Position numbers and translations under genes: made by a program
In this document: in pieces, positions 8,142 to 19,954 of the stretch
How the letters are laid out: the number at the start of each line of letters is the position of its first letter
Numbering within the stretch: position 1 is the stretch's first letter
Notes under the pieces: generated by a model
The model's input: only the letters and a program-made list of their open reading frames with translations
Database searches by the model: none
Told to the model about the DNA's origin: nothing
Assembly (NCBI RefSeq): GCF_001667145.1
Contig: NZ_LZIF01000086.1
Location: 175,485 to 239,484 of the forward strand
Source of the DNA: Mycobacterium sp. 852002-51971_SCH5477799-a
GTDB lineage: Bacteria > Actinomycetota > Actinomycetes > Mycobacteriales > Mycobacteriaceae
DNA: 64,000 nucleotides
Reading direction: 5' to 3'

Positions 8142-8878
8142 GCGCCTCGAGCGCCGTGGTGACCGGTGGCGCCTCCGGCATCGGACGGGAGGTCGCCCGC
8201 CGGCTACGTGACGCCGGACACGACGTCGTCGTGTGGGATCTGTCCGGTGGTGACATCGTCTGCGACGTCAGCGATCCCGACGCGGTGTCGGCGGCAATGG
8301 AACGAACCGTGCGCGAACACGGCACGCCCACCCGGATAGTCACCTGCGCCGCGATCGGCGCCTCGGGTCTGCTGCTGGAACAACCTCTCGACGAGTGGCG
8401 ACGGGTGTTATCGACAAACCTGACCGGCACCTGGCTCACCATTCGCGTTGCGGCGCAAGCCATGATCGACGCAGGGGTTGGCGGCTCCATCGTGGCGGTC
8501 TCCAGCATCAGCGCCACCGTCGCCGACCGAGACATGGGCGCCTACTGCGTCTCCAAAGCGGGGGTCAACATGCTGGTGAAGGTCGCCGCCGAGGAATGGG
8601 GCGGCCACGGCATCCGGGTTAACGCAGTGGGTCCCGGTGTCACTCGCACACCGATGCTGCCGAACCCGGAGGCCCTGCCCGGCTGGGTGGAAGGACTTTC
8701 CGAGAGGACGGCACTGGGTGGGCTGGGTGAGGCTTCCGATGTGGCAGCCGCTATCGTCGGTGTCCTCGAATTGCCCTGGGTGACAGGACAAATCGTGCAT
8801 GCAGACGGCGGCTTGGCGTTGCACAGCCCGATCGACGCGTATGGCCAGTTGCACCGGGTGCGCAACCGCGGGAAGTAA
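8138..8878 (+). CDS. short-chain dehydrogenase/reductase (SDR)
   Basis: A 246-residue classical SDR. The cofactor motif is TGGASGIG, the active-site Ser lies in AVSSISAT, and the catalytic pair is Y-x3-K in YCVSKAG. The tail VTGQIVHADGGLAL is the usual end of the FabG-like branch. The start overlaps the VOC gene stop by four bases. Last gene of the 5557-8878 operon; only two bases separate its stop from the end of the convergent alcohol dehydrogenase gene. Confidence 0.88.
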   Translation: MSASSAVVTGGASGIGREVARRLRDAGHDVVVWDLSGGDIVCDVSDPDAVSAAMERTVREHGTPTRIVTCAAIGASGLLLEQPLDEWRRVLSTNLTGTWLTIRVAAQAMIDAGVGGSIVAVSSISATVADRDMGAYCVSKAGVNMLVKVAAEEWGGHGIRVNAVGPGVTRTPMLPNPEALPGWVEGLSERTALGGLGEASDVAAAIVGVLELPWVTGQIVHADGGLALHSPIDAYGQLHRVRNRGK

Positions 8879-8880
8879 GC

Positions 8881-10038
8881 TCAGGCGATCCCGAAATCGA
8901 TAATGCCCCGGACGATGCTGCCGTTGAGCAGATCGTCGTAGGCGTCGTTGACCTCGTCGAGGCGATAACGCTTCGTGATCATCTCGTCGAGCTGGAGCTG
9001 GCCGGTCTCGTAGAGCCGGGCCAGCCGGGAGATGTCCGCCTTGGGGTTGCACGAGCCGAATATGGTGCCCGCCAACGTCTTGTTCATCAGGATGAAGTCC
9101 TGCAGGTCGATCTTGACCGACCGGGTCAACTGCGAGGTCATGCCGGTGAGCACGCAGGTGCCGCCCTTGCGGGTGAGTTGCACGGCGTCGCGGACGTCCT
9201 GTGGGGTGATCAGCGACGGTGAGACCACCACCGCGTCTGCCATCACCCCGTAGGTCAGGCCGCGCACCAGATCCAGCGCCTCGGCGATCGTGGCCGCGCT
9301 GTGCGTCGCGCCGAACCGCAACGCCGACTTCTGTTTGAACTCCACCGGGTCGACGGCCACGATCTGCGCGGCGCCGTTGATCCGGGCACCCTGGATCGCG
9401 CCGGTGCCGATCCCGCCGACGCCGATCACCACGACGGTATCGCCGGCGCGCATGTTCGACCGGTTGGCGACCGAACCGTAACCGGTTGGGATGGCGCAGG
9501 ACAGCAGCGCGCTCGACGTCAACGGCAGGTGTTGCTCGATCTTCACCAATGAATTAACCGACACCACAGTGTGTTCGGCGAAGGCCCCGATCTTGGCAAT
9601 GTGACCCAGTTTGCGGCCGTCGGCGGTGTGGTGGCGGAAGGTGCCATCGGTCGGCATCCCCGGGACCATGGCGCCCATCCCGACGTCGCAAAGGTACTCG
9701 ATTCCACTGGCGCACCAGCGACATTGGCCGCACACGGCGACGAACGACATCACCACATGGTCTCCGGGGGCGAAGTCGGTGACACCGGGCCCGATCTTCC
9801 GCACGACGCCGGAGCCCTCGTGGCCGCCGATCGTTGGAAACATGGTCGGCAGCCCCATCGATCGCATCACCTCATTGGGCGCTGACATGTCGCCTTTGAG
9901 GATGTGGTCGTCGGAGTGGCACAGGCCGGCCGCTGCCATCTGAACCAGGACCTCGCCGGTCTTGGGGGGATCGAGCTCGAATTCCTCGACAGACCACGGT
10001 CCGCCGACGTCGTGCAGAATCGCTGCGCGGCTTTTCAT
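8881..10038 (-). CDS. zinc-dependent (class III-like) alcohol dehydrogenase
   Basis: A 385-residue medium-chain alcohol dehydrogenase of the NDMA-dependent/AdhD type common in mycobacteria. It carries the catalytic zinc ligands (GLCHSDDH and GGHEGSG), the structural-zinc loop with four Cys in CGQCRWCASGIEYLC, and the NAD motif GVGGIG. The long type-III insertion and IIDFGIA tail fit the family. Its start overlaps the stop of the P450 upstream by four bases, so the P450 and dehydrogenase are co-translated. The pairing suggests hydroxylation followed by oxidation to an aldehyde, which is inference. Confidence 0.9.
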   Translation of the reverse strand: MKSRAAILHDVGGPWSVEEFELDPPKTGEVLVQMAAAGLCHSDDHILKGDMSAPNEVMRSMGLPTMFPTIGGHEGSGVVRKIGPGVTDFAPGDHVVMSFVAVCGQCRWCASGIEYLCDVGMGAMVPGMPTDGTFRHHTADGRKLGHIAKIGAFAEHTVVSVNSLVKIEQHLPLTSSALLSCAIPTGYGSVANRSNMRAGDTVVVIGVGGIGTGAIQGARINGAAQIVAVDPVEFKQKSALRFGATHSAATIAEALDLVRGLTYGVMADAVVVSPSLITPQDVRDAVQLTRKGGTCVLTGMTSQLTRSVKIDLQDFILMNKTLAGTIFGSCNPKADISRLARLYETGQLQLDEMITKRYRLDEVNDAYDDLLNGSIVRGIIDFGIA

Positions 10039-11267
10039 GCGGCGGGGGTGAACGTGACCGGAAGCTTGTTCGGCGACCGGAAGGTGAGCCCGACGATCTT
10101 GGATTCCACTCCGGTTCCGTCATCGGGCACGAATACCAGATTGTCGACGCGGTCCAACAGGCTGTTCAAGATGACCCGCGTTTCAAGCCGGGCCAGGTGC
10201 ATGCCGAGGCACATGTGGATACCGCCGGCGAAGGCGATGTGGGATTGGCGAGGCCGGCAGATGTCGAACGTGTTGGGATCGGTCCACCGGCTCTCGTCGC
10301 GATTGGCCGATCCCATACACATGTCGATCTGCGCCTCGGCCGGAATGGTCTTGCCGCCGATTTCGACCTCCTCAGTCGTGGTGCGCATGACCATGGTCAG
10401 TGGCGTTTCGAACCGTAGACCCTCCTCGATCGCCATAGGGATCAATGAGCGATCTCGAGTGACCATCGCCAATTGTTCGGGATGAGTCAGCAGCAGGTAC
10501 AGCAAATTGCCCGACGAGCGATAGGTGGTCTCGAGGCCGGCCGGCAGCAGCAGCCGCAAGAAGGCGATGATGGCCTCGTCCGTGAGCTTCTCGCCGTCGA
10601 TCTCGGCGGCCACCAGGTCGCCGATGATGTCATCGGTGAGCTTGCGCCGGCGTTGCTCGACTTGTTTGAGGAAGTAATCGTAGAGCTCGGTGGCGGCATT
10701 CAATCCCGCCACGATGTCCGTTGGGATCGAGATCAGGTCGAGGGACAACCGCCGGAAGAACTCCAGGTCCTCCGCGGGCAGACCGAGCAGCGTCGAGATG
10801 ATGCGCGTGGGAAATTCGAAAGTCAGCGCTTTCACCAGATCGGCATGCCCGTCGTGCTTGATTTCATCGACCAGCTGATCGCAGACCGGTCCGATGACCG
10901 ACGGCTCCCAGCGTTCCAGCGCGGTCGCCCGGAAAGCCTTGGCCACCAGGTTGCGGTGGTCGTGGTGTTCCCTGCCGCCCATCGCCAGGATGGTGTGTCC
11001 CATCACCAACCCGATCGTCTTGTCGTAGGCGGCGGAGGTGAAGATCCGGTCGTCGCGAAAGGCTTGGGATACACCGTCGTAATCGAACAGCACCCACTCG
11101 TCGCTGGGTCGCAGCTCTTCCGGCAACTGCGTGTTGTCGTTCAGGGAACCGTGCCACACCGGGTCGGTGTGCCGCATGTGTTGAAAGAACGGGTAGGGAC
11201 TGGTCTCGCCGGTGTGATCGAGTGTAGGGACAAGGGGCTGCCCGTTCGGGCCAGTGCTGAGCGTCAT
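10035..11267 (-). CDS. cytochrome P450
   Basis: A 410-residue P450. Visible motifs are the I-helix segment LLPAGLETTYRSS, ExxR as EGLR in EEGLRFETP, and the haem loop FAGGIHMCLGMHLAR with the Cys ligand near residue 355. A strong Shine-Dalgarno (AGGAGGAGC) lies just upstream of the ATG. It is first in a two-gene operon with the alcohol dehydrogenase. An AT-rich inverted repeat lies 96 bases upstream (11363-11382). Substrate unknown. Confidence 0.9.
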   Translation of the reverse strand: MTLSTGPNGQPLVPTLDHTGETSPYPFFQHMRHTDPVWHGSLNDNTQLPEELRPSDEWVLFDYDGVSQAFRDDRIFTSAAYDKTIGLVMGHTILAMGGREHHDHRNLVAKAFRATALERWEPSVIGPVCDQLVDEIKHDGHADLVKALTFEFPTRIISTLLGLPAEDLEFFRRLSLDLISIPTDIVAGLNAATELYDYFLKQVEQRRRKLTDDIIGDLVAAEIDGEKLTDEAIIAFLRLLLPAGLETTYRSSGNLLYLLLTHPEQLAMVTRDRSLIPMAIEEGLRFETPLTMVMRTTTEEVEIGGKTIPAEAQIDMCMGSANRDESRWTDPNTFDICRPRQSHIAFAGGIHMCLGMHLARLETRVILNSLLDRVDNLVFVPDDGTGVESKIVGLTFRSPNKLPVTFTPAA

Positions 11268-11616
11268 CAGCGCTCCTCCTGAAACAACCGATAAGGCCGT
11301 TCACGCGGACCGGATTGCGAGTGCCCGCGAAATCCACGGCGGGTGTAACCGATGTGAAAATAGCTATCATAGTATAGATAGCAACGAAGCCCAACGCTCT
11401 GCAACGGTGGGACCGACGGCGACCGATGTCCGCCGTTGGGAAGTTTCGCCGGAGATGGCCTGTCCTACCGCGACGCCGGCTCGTCGGGCTCGTTTCGCGG
11501 CGCCGAGCACCTGGTGGGTCAGCGCTTAAAAGCGCAGGTCTACCTTGAAGGTGGTCTCCGCTTAGCTTCCGGGACCGCCGATGAGCCCGCACGACGAGCC
11601 CGGAAAATGAGTTGAT
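11268..11616. other. 349-bp intergenic region, divergent promoters
   Basis: No credible gene. It separates the minus-strand P450 (start 11267) from the plus-strand hydrolase (start 11617). The only clear structure is the AT-rich inverted repeat at 11363-11382. The part from about 11400 to 11600 looks featureless and GC-rich. Confidence 0.7.
11363..11382. promoter_or_regulatory. inverted repeat GCTAT-N10-ATAGC, best copy of the AYAGTR element
   Basis: The 20 bases GCTATCATAGTATAGATAGC form perfect 6-base arms (GCTATC and GATAGC) around an 8-base centre. The same 20-base frame fits the copies at 27348, 33907 and (complement) 40257. It lies 96 bases upstream of the P450 start and 234 upstream of the hydrolase start. 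Operator function is inferred from dyad symmetry plus recurrence. Confidence 0.55.
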
Positions 11617-12576
11617 ATGACACAGACGAACATGACCCGGCCGCATGGCCTCAACCGCATCGATCCGGTGCTACGCGATGCAGCCGTGGAGCTGGGCGCC
11701 TTCGAATTCCGCGCCGAGACACTGCCCGCGGAGCGGGAACACGCCAACCTGCTGGCCGCGCAGCGCGCCGCGGCGGCCGATACCACTGGCGTCTCCGTCA
11801 ATTCGCGATCGATCGCCGGTCCGGACGGTCATCAGCTGGGCCTGCGTTTGTATCGCGGCCGCACCGAATCGTCCGCGCCGCTGGTGCTGTACGCCCATGG
11901 CGGCGGATTCGTCACCGGAAGCTTGGAAACCGACCATGCGCACTGCGTGGAGCTGGCCCGTGACGGCAATTGCCTAGTGATTTCGGTCGACTACCGGCTG
12001 GCCCCCGAAAATCCGTGCCCGGCGGCACTCGACGATGTCGAGGCGGCCTTTCGTTACGCCGTCGAAAACAGCGCGGAGCTCGACGCCGACGCCAGCCGCG
12101 TCGCGGTGATGGGACGCGACGCCGGTGCTGCTCTGGTCGCGGGTCTGACCCAGCGCATGTTCGACCAGGAAGGTCCGGCGATCCTGATGCAGATCCTGCA
12201 CCAGCCGATGCTCGATTCCGATGCAACGCCGTCGCGCCGCGAATTTCAGCGCACCCCCGGCCTGACCGGCCCGGCCGTGAGCCGGGCGTGGAACCACTAT
12301 CTGGGCCACGCCAGCGCCAACGGTCAGCACGTCCCCGCGCACCGGGCCAATCTCGAAGGCCTGCCGCCGACGTTCGTCAGCTGCTCCGAGATCGACCCAT
12401 GCCGCGACGAGGCCATCGACTACGCCAACCGGCTGTTACATGCGTACGTTCACACCGAACTGCACGTGATCGCCGCGACCTTCAACGGCTTCGACTCGAT
12501 GGTCCCGGATTGGGTTGTTTCCCAGGAGAATCGGGCGCTGCACGCGCAGGCGGTGCGCCGCGTGTTCGCCATGTAG
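11617..12576 (+). CDS. HSL-family alpha/beta hydrolase lacking catalytic Ser and His (probable pseudoenzyme)
   Basis: A 319-residue protein of the hormone-sensitive-lipase (carboxylesterase) family. The oxyanion motif HGGG begins at His94 and the family signature SVDYRLAPENP is intact. The nucleophile motif, usually GDSAG, reads GRDAG with Asp at 168 where Ser should be. The acid Asp260 is present in SEIDPCRDEA, but the His motif, usually FHGF, reads FNGF with Asn290. Two of the three triad residues are thus replaced while the fold-forming parts are kept and the frame is open. It may bind rather than hydrolyse an acyl ester. It starts 190 bases upstream of an acyl-CoA dehydrogenase pair. Confidence 0.85.
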   Translation: MTQTNMTRPHGLNRIDPVLRDAAVELGAFEFRAETLPAEREHANLLAAQRAAAADTTGVSVNSRSIAGPDGHQLGLRLYRGRTESSAPLVLYAHGGGFVTGSLETDHAHCVELARDGNCLVISVDYRLAPENPCPAALDDVEAAFRYAVENSAELDADASRVAVMGRDAGAALVAGLTQRMFDQEGPAILMQILHQPMLDSDATPSRREFQRTPGLTGPAVSRAWNHYLGHASANGQHVPAHRANLEGLPPTFVSCSEIDPCRDEAIDYANRLLHAYVHTELHVIAATFNGFDSMVPDWVVSQENRALHAQAVRRVFAM

Positions 12577-12767
12577 CGCGGCCGTCTCGACATACCTGCT
12601 GGTCTCCGCTTTTTACCGATCGAACTCCGGTATCTCTTACCGTAGTGCGCGTTGCTAACATCGGAATCGCCAGCCAACCGAGGACCGATCGGGCGGATGA
12701 TCAAACACTCAAACCGTTTCCGTTGCAGCTGCAGCGATCGAATGTCAAGAAGGACCCCCTCGGCATC

Positions 12768-13919
12768 ATGACCACCCTCGACTCTCCCGAAAAGATCCTC
12801 TTCACCTCAACCACCCAAGCTTTCCTGGAAAAGGAAGCGCCGCTGCGCCGGGTTCGGGAGCTGCACGCCGCGGGTACGTCGTTCGACCCCGCATGGTGGC
12901 GGCGCGCCGCGGAACTTGGCTGGACGGGTCTGCTCGTGCCGGAGGAGCGGGGCGGCGGAAGCGTCTCGGACAACGGCTTCGCCGATCTGGCGATGGTCGC
13001 CGAGCAACTCGGCAAGACGGTGGCCCCCGGCCCGCTATATCCGGTCAGCACCGTGCTCGCCGGGCTTGTCGAGTGCACAAACTCCGACGAGCACGCCGAC
13101 ACCATCGAGGCGCTCATATCGGGTGAATCGGTCGCGTCGTGGGCGGTCTGCGAGCCGGGCGAGGGCTGGGCGCCGCTGAACCCATCGGTCACGGCCACCG
13201 AAACCGACTCCGGTTACCGCATTGACGGGGTCAAGGATCGCGTCGAGGAGGGCGCCCACAGTGCGGCGCTGCTGGTGGTGGCGCGTTGCGGCACCAGCCC
13301 CGCCGAGATTCGTCAGTTTCTTGTTCCCGCAGACGCGCCGGGGGTTCGCATCGAGCCCCAGGAGTCGGTCGATCTGGTCAAGCAATACGCCCGGGTGCAC
13401 TTCGACGGTGTCGGGGTGCCACGTTCGGCGGCCGTCGGTACCGCCGACGAAACCGTCGCACTCGTCGACCGACAAAGCCAGATCGCCCAGGTGCTGCAAT
13501 GCGCGGAGGTGGTCGGTGCCCTGCAGACGGTGTTCGATCTCACGGTGCGGTGGGCGCTGGACCGACACACTTTTGGCCGCCCACTGGCGTCGTATCAGGC
13601 CCTCAAACACAAGTTCGCCGACATGAAGCTCTGGCTGGAAGCCTGTCGCGCCACCACCTCGGCGGCGGTCGCCGACGTGGCCGCCCGTGCGCCGGAAGCG
13701 AATCTGTCGGCCAGCATCGCCAAGTCCTACGTGGGCGAGATGGCGGGTCAGATCGTGCAGGCGTGTGTGCAGATGCACGGCGGCATCGGCGTCACGTGGG
13801 AACACGACCTGCACCTGTACCTCCGCCGGATCACGCTGTACCGCAGCATGTTTGGGACGCCAGAGGAGCACAATCTGCGTGTATACGAGTTCGAGAAGGC
13901 GGGTCGTTCGGCGAAATGA
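12768..13919 (+). CDS. acyl-CoA dehydrogenase, short (FadE) chain
   Basis: A 383-residue acyl-CoA dehydrogenase family protein. It has the N-terminal helical domain (WWRRAAELGWTGLLVPEE), a middle beta domain and the C-terminal FAD domain with RHTFGRPLASYQALKHKFAD and MHGGIGVTWEHDLHLYLRR. This HGGIG-WEHD type of chain commonly pairs with a larger FadE chain in actinobacterial alpha2-beta2 enzymes, and the next gene is such a chain. The ATG at 12768 follows AAGAAGGA at a slightly long spacing. FAD-dependent alpha,beta-dehydrogenation of an unknown acyl-CoA is the expected role. Confidence 0.85.
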   Translation: MTTLDSPEKILFTSTTQAFLEKEAPLRRVRELHAAGTSFDPAWWRRAAELGWTGLLVPEERGGGSVSDNGFADLAMVAEQLGKTVAPGPLYPVSTVLAGLVECTNSDEHADTIEALISGESVASWAVCEPGEGWAPLNPSVTATETDSGYRIDGVKDRVEEGAHSAALLVVARCGTSPAEIRQFLVPADAPGVRIEPQESVDLVKQYARVHFDGVGVPRSAAVGTADETVALVDRQSQIAQVLQCAEVVGALQTVFDLTVRWALDRHTFGRPLASYQALKHKFADMKLWLEACRATTSAAVADVAARAPEANLSASIAKSYVGEMAGQIVQACVQMHGGIGVTWEHDLHLYLRRITLYRSMFGTPEEHNLRVYEFEKAGRSAK

Positions 13920-13929
13920 TGAGCATCCG

Positions 13930-17494
<3,565 letters not shown>

Positions 17495-18700
17495 TCAGGC
17501 TGAGACCCGTTTCTTGGCCGGCGCCGACACCTTCATGAGCTTCATCAGGTTGCCGCCCATGATCTTGGCGATGTCGGATTCGGAGAAGTCGCTGAGTTCG
17601 TCGACGAAGGAGATGGGGTCTTTGAGGCCTTCCGGGTGCGGCCAGTCGGAGCCGAACATCACCCGGTCGGTACCGACCATGTTGACGATCTCGGTGAACC
17701 GGTCCTCCCAGAACGGAGTGATGTACACGCACCGCTTGAACGCCTCGATCGGGTCCTCGCTGAACGACTGTGGCATCTTCTTGTAGACGCCCTTGAGGCC
17801 CTTGAAGAGGTCCGGCACCCAGTCGGCGCCGTTTTCAATCGACAGGATTCGCAGCTCCGGGTTGCGCGACAGCGCTCCGTGGCACACCAGCGCACCCATC
17901 GCGTCCAGGATCGGGCGGTGGCCCATCGCGAAGCTGCGGAACGCGGTTGGCTTGAACGGCAGGAACTCGTCACCGGGCTCCCACACGTTCGCGAATTCGG
18001 AGTAGCCACTGTCCGAAGCGTGCATCGACACCGGGATCTCGGCCTCGATGCAGGCCTGCCAGAACGGGTCGAACTCCTCGAGCCCGAACGATCGGCTGCC
18101 GCGGAAGCCGGGCACCGGTGCGGGGCGGACCAGCACGGTGCGCGCGCCGCGCTCGAGGCACCACTGGAGTTCTTCCAGCGCGCGGTCGACGATTGGCAGG
18201 GTGATCACCGGGGTGGCGAAGATGCGGTCCTTGTAGTTGAACGTCCACTGCTCGTGCATCCACTCGTTGAGCGCGTGGATGACGTCGTGCGTCATCTCCG
18301 GGTCGTCCTTCATCCGCTCCTCGACCAGGCTGGCCAGGGTGGGGAACATCAGCGCGTAGTCGATGCCGAGTTCGTCCATCACTTCGAGGCGCGCGCCCGG
18401 CTCACGGAAGGCGGGGATGGCCTTCATCGGCTCGCCGAGGATCTCGCGGTAAGTCTTGCCCTGCGCGCCGTTGCGGAAATAGTCCTCCTGGGCGCCCGGC
18501 TTGGCGACCTTTTCGAAGGTCGGGTTGGGGATGTATTCGCTGATATGGCCGCGCACAACGATTTTGGTGCGACCGCGGACCTGCACATAGTCGATGACGT
18601 TTTTGCGCTTGTCCGGAAGGTACTTGGTGAGCGCTTCCTGCGGCTCGTACATGTGGTTGTCGGCGTCGAACACGGGGAAGGAAAGTTCGCGCGAGGGCAT
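17495..18700 (-). CDS. amidohydrolase family protein (ACMSD-like, amidohydrolase 2)
   Basis: A 401-residue metal-dependent hydrolase or decarboxylase of the amidohydrolase-2 group. The metal site is suggested by FDADNHMYEP at the N-terminus, SMHASDSGY in the middle and MFGSDWPHPEG near the C-terminus, where the Asp is the conserved ligand. Mycobacteria carry many such genes in lipid-catabolic clusters, where the reaction is usually unknown. GAGGAGAT lies just upstream of the ATG. A perfect inverted repeat (18738-18754) sits about 38 bases upstream, and the TetR-like fusion gene ends about 100 bases upstream in the same direction. Confidence 0.85.
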   Translation of the reverse strand: MPSRELSFPVFDADNHMYEPQEALTKYLPDKRKNVIDYVQVRGRTKIVVRGHISEYIPNPTFEKVAKPGAQEDYFRNGAQGKTYREILGEPMKAIPAFREPGARLEVMDELGIDYALMFPTLASLVEERMKDDPEMTHDVIHALNEWMHEQWTFNYKDRIFATPVITLPIVDRALEELQWCLERGARTVLVRPAPVPGFRGSRSFGLEEFDPFWQACIEAEIPVSMHASDSGYSEFANVWEPGDEFLPFKPTAFRSFAMGHRPILDAMGALVCHGALSRNPELRILSIENGADWVPDLFKGLKGVYKKMPQSFSEDPIEAFKRCVYITPFWEDRFTEIVNMVGTDRVMFGSDWPHPEGLKDPISFVDELSDFSESDIAKIMGGNLMKLMKVSAPAKKRVSA

Positions 18701-18737
18701 GGCGATCTCCTCGTAAATGTCTTGGATTCTCTATCGC

Positions 18738-18754
18738 TGGTAATGACGTTACCA
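18738..18754. promoter_or_regulatory. inverted repeat TGGTAA-N5-TTACCA upstream of amidohydrolase
   Basis: Perfect 6-base arms (18738-18743 and 18749-18754) around TGACG, in the 98-bp gap between the TetR-like gene and the amidohydrolase. The size and symmetry suit a TetR-type operator. GGTTACC also occurs in the leader of the TetR-like gene near 19880, hinting that the neighbouring regulator may bind both. This is inference. Confidence 0.5.
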
Positions 18755-18798
18755 CTTCTGCGCAATTAGGTATACCGAGTCGGCGGTCTCCCGGAAGC

Positions 18799-19830
18799 TC
18801 AGGCGTCCGGCCAGCTTGGGAGCTTTGGTGTGGTCCCCTCGATGACAGCGAAGTTGACGGTCGCCGTCGCCAGTAGATCGTCGTCGCCGTCGCCATAAAT
18901 GTCGACTTGCATGACCATCGCCCGCCGGCCGGAACGCAACATCCGGGGCACAGCGAACGCCACGCCCTGCCGTACCGGCCGCAGATAGCGAATGAACAGA
19001 TCCGCGGTGGTCATCGTGGTACCCGGTTGCAGATAATCCAGCCCGAATTGACCGCCCGCCACATCCACGAGCGTGGCGATCAGCCCGCCCTGCAGCGCGC
19101 CGGACGTGTTGACGACCGCAGGACTCACCGGCATGGTCATGGCGAATTCGCCGTTGCGGGTGCTGGGGCGCATGCCGATTTGGCTGAACAGCTCGGCCAA
19201 CGAGGGCGTCGCCGATTGTTCGTCGGTGTCGCGGATGCCCAGGGCGCGGCTGCAGAAGTCGTAGAGTTGCCCGACATCGACCGGTGTCCCGTTCAATTCC
19301 GAACCGAGCCAATGCAATCGCTGTGCACCCATCATCGTCTGCATGACGATGGCGGCCGCCGCGCCGACGTCCAAACCCGGGTTGAAGACCCCCTCGGCGA
19401 TGCCCTGCCCGACGATGTCGCGAATCAGGCCGTGCAGTGGCGAGAGAACCCGGGCGTATTCGCGTGGCCGGGTCTCGGCCAGGTGCTGGTTGTAGAGAGT
19501 CAACGCGCGATTGAGGCTGTCCTGGGTGCTCGATTCCGGTTGCTGGCTGAGTCGGTCGATCAGCAATTTGAGCGCCGAGGTGCTGTCCAGGCCGGTGGTT
19601 TCAGCGCGCCAGGTCTGCACAGATTGGGCGATTGTTCGATCGAAGAGGGCCAGCAGCAGTTCGTCCTTGCTGCTGAAGTGTTGGTAAAAGGCTCGCAGCG
19701 ACGTCTTGGAGCGCGCGACCACTTCTTGCACGGTGAAGTCGGTGCGTCCCGTTTCACCCAGTATCGCGACGGCTGTTTTGATGAAGCGGTCGCCGCGGGT
19801 GATCTCCACCTGGTCTTTGGTGTCGGCCAT
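18799..19830 (-). CDS. TetR-family regulator fused to a hotdog thioesterase domain
   Basis: A 343-residue two-part protein. Residues about 10-60 form a TetR helix-turn-helix (FTVQEVVARSKTSLRAFYQHF), followed by a helical ligand domain to about 195. From about 225 to the end the sequence is a PaaI/4HBT-type hotdog fold (GALQGGLIATLVDVAGG, then FIRYLRPVRQG), the thioesterase or acyl-CoA-binding fold. The join suggests a repressor that senses, and perhaps hydrolyses, an acyl-CoA. The ATG at 19830 follows AAGGGGA at about ten bases; an ATG at 19851 is possible. It reads toward the amidohydrolase gene. Confidence 0.85.
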   Translation of the reverse strand: MADTKDQVEITRGDRFIKTAVAILGETGRTDFTVQEVVARSKTSLRAFYQHFSSKDELLLALFDRTIAQSVQTWRAETTGLDSTSALKLLIDRLSQQPESSTQDSLNRALTLYNQHLAETRPREYARVLSPLHGLIRDIVGQGIAEGVFNPGLDVGAAAAIVMQTMMGAQRLHWLGSELNGTPVDVGQLYDFCSRALGIRDTDEQSATPSLAELFSQIGMRPSTRNGEFAMTMPVSPAVVNTSGALQGGLIATLVDVAGGQFGLDYLQPGTTMTTADLFIRYLRPVRQGVAFAVPRMLRSGRRAMVMQVDIYGDGDDDLLATATVNFAVIEGTTPKLPSWPDA

Positions 19831-19954
19831 GAGCGGATGGTCCCCTTCCATAGCGCGCAGGTGGCGCTATGAGAATGAGGTTACCGCGCTTGGCGGCCGC
19901 GCGAGCCGGCGCTTAGCCCTTCGCGCAGAAGTAGGGGCTGCCCAATGATCTGCG

